Below, one piece after another: positions 41,701 to 42,014 of a DNA stretch of 42,014 nt (its first letter is position 1; every line of letters begins with the position of its first letter). This DNA is from Nitrospira sp. (GTDB lineage Bacteria > Nitrospirota > Thermodesulfovibrionia > Thermodesulfovibrionales > SM23-35). The notes beneath the pieces were generated by a model. It was not told the DNA's origin. It saw only the letters and a list, made by a program, of their open reading frames with translations, and ran no database searches. The translations under genes and the position numbers were made by a program. The DNA is taken from positions 1 to 42,014 of the forward strand of contig VGWX01000012.1 of NCBI GenBank assembly GCA_016873615.1, given 5' to 3'.

Positions 41701-41906
41701 CGATTGCTATCGGGTTTGGAGCAGGCGCTGAATCCCGCCGTCCGCTGGGCCTTGCAGTAGTGGGCGGGCTCCTTGTATCACAGCTTCTTACCCTTTATAT
41801 TACGCCGGTTGTTTACTATTATATGGATATATTTCAGTCAAAAGTAAGCCAATGGTTTGGCAGACACAAGAGAATAAAAAAGTCCGACATGCTAAAGACG
41901 CCATAG
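38781..41906 (+). CDS. RND multidrug efflux pump (HAE1 type)
   Basis: The 1041-residue AcrB-like inner-membrane pump has 12 helices and two large periplasmic loops. It begins NVPELFIRRPIMTTLVMLSI and has SVGFVVDDAIVMLENIMRHI (TM4, with the Asp pair used for proton transfer) and the repeated half with GVIMLLGIVKKNAIMMIDFA. It also has GFLPSEDTGQIF after the first half. All family blocks appear intact and the length is normal. The substrate range is unknown. It lies between its adaptor and an outer-membrane gene. Confidence 0.95.
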   Translation: MNVPELFIRRPIMTTLVMLSILVFGIAAYRLLPVSDLPNVDFPTIQVSAGLPGASPETMASAVATPLERQFSTIAGLDSMTSANALGNTRITLQFDLSRNIDAAGQDVQAMIAKAAKQLPQNMPFPPTYTKVNPADQPVLYLALSSPTLPIYTVYEYADTFIAQRISMIKGVAQVQVFGSQKYAVRAQLDPRALAIKKIGIDEVAKALELGNVNLPTGTLDGEKQAFTLQATGQLYNAAAYRPLIVAYRNGSPVRLEEIGKVIDSVENNKAANWYINERAVVLAIQRQPGTNTVEVVDSIKKLLPVFRSQIPPSVKLETLYDRSVSIRESVRDVKFTLFLALCLVVMVIFLFLRNLSATVIPSLALPFSIIGTFAVMYLMGFSIDNISLMALTLSVGFVVDDAIVMLENIMRHIEKGEGALEAALNGSREISFTILSMTLSLVAVFIPVLFMGGILGRILHEFAVTISVAILISGFVSLTLTPMLCSRFIRPEVKEQHGRLYLLMERFFSGMLHTYEKTLKIILGYRRTVLAITIILTLVTIYLFMKIPKGFLPSEDTGQIFAFTEAAQGISYEDMVNHQKELAAIVAKEPNVEAFMSAVGAVGASGVSSTNNTGRMFMRLKPRNERKLSADEIIQELRLKVSSVPGIMMFMQNLPAIRIGGQLTKSQYQFTLQSPDTGELYKLAAELENEMKALPELQDVTSDLQIKNPQINIDINRDKASALGITAQQVEDALYYAYSSRQVSTIYAPNNQYQVILELEPQYQMDPAALSLLYIRSKSNELVPINTLATLKRNTGPLTVNHLGQLPAVTISFNLKPGVALGDAVKIVGKLAHSTLPPTVSTGFQGAAQAFQASMQGLWLLLIMAILVIYIVLGILYESFIHPLTILSGLPAAGFGALITLMLFNKELNIYAFVGVIMLLGIVKKNAIMMIDFALTAQRKEGKSPVDAIYEGALIRFRPIMMTTMAALMGTLPIAIGFGAGAESRRPLGLAVVGGLLVSQLLTLYITPVVYYYMDIFQSKVSQWFGRHKRIKKSDMLKTP

Positions 41907-41915
41907 GAGGATAAA

Positions 41916-42014
41916 ATGAAACGATGGAGCATTCTTATAGTATTTTTCGTATTGATATTACCTTTGCGATCAGAAGGTGAGGAGATCATAAAAAAGGGTG
42001 AACTGCTGAATCTT
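41916..42014 (+). CDS. Outer-membrane efflux protein, 5' part only
   Basis: From the ATG at 41916 (TAGGAGG 5 bases upstream) the frame is open to the end of the window: MKRWSILIVFFVLILPLRSE is a signal peptide, and a mature start follows (GEEIIKKGELLNL). Position and the start of a '..ELLNL' helix fit a TolC-type outer-membrane channel. The gene is cut by the window edge. Confidence 0.7.
   Translation, partial: MKRWSILIVFFVLILPLRSEGEEIIKKGELLNL

Overview
The window looks like chromosomal DNA of a Gram-negative, probably anaerobic bacterium of moderate G+C. It has LpxC (lipid A synthesis), several lipoproteins and an RND efflux operon. The mix of core genes, a TunR-like integrase-TOBE regulator, a class 1B dihydroorotate dehydrogenase and relics resembling the selenobiotic radical-SAM peptide system is what I would expect from Nitrospirota (Thermodesulfovibrionia-like) or a deltaproteobacterial-type lineage. 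That placement is inference. I see no rRNA, tRNA, CRISPR array or intact transposase.

Layout. 1-894: gene-poor, with a 222-bp dispersed repeat, a G/C-rich inverted repeat and a possible Cys-rich peptide gene on the minus strand. 895-3273: large lipoprotein. 3325-6262 (minus): greA-pyrK-pyrD-SAM hydroxide adenosyltransferase, all overlapping. 6364-7058: gene remnants (a RelE toxin tail and a radical-SAM SPASM tail). 7107-9420: proS and two small envelope/stress-type genes. 9457-9678: second, inverted copy of the 222-bp repeat. 9696-11842: a Sua5-family protein, a coiled-coil lipoprotein and an L,D-transpeptidase.

11912-23236 is the most unusual part, a stress and ion-handling region. It contains two fluoride riboswitches of the transcription-terminating type. 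The first precedes a Na+/H+-antiporter-like protein plus UspA. The second, 4 kb away, precedes a bacterial dynamin-like GTPase. Between them lie the TunR-like regulator and a divergent TSUP transporter. After them come a HAD protein, an orphan AAA ATPase, then a PiT-family permease, a double-UspA protein and a ChrB-like regulator. Near-identical palindromes overlap the PiT promoter and the start of the ChrB-like gene. An MFS transporter follows.

23313-25656: a G+C-rich radical-SAM protein, a broken endonuclease IV gene, a winged-helix/nucleotidyltransferase-like protein with its own palindrome, and a 19-residue Lys/Ala peptide gene ending at a strong terminator. 25735-36737 is mostly housekeeping: lpxC (minus), then mtnP, a sigma-54 response regulator, yebC, DUF502, glmU, glmS, a UvrD/Rep helicase, gatC and panD. 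36882-42014: a TetR regulator with tandem operators across its own promoter, then an RND pump operon (adaptor, pump, and the start of an outer-membrane component cut by the window end).

The best candidate for something undescribed is the fluoride-riboswitch-controlled dynamin-like GTPase. Next come the ChrB-like palindrome regulon and the tiny Lys/Ala peptide.
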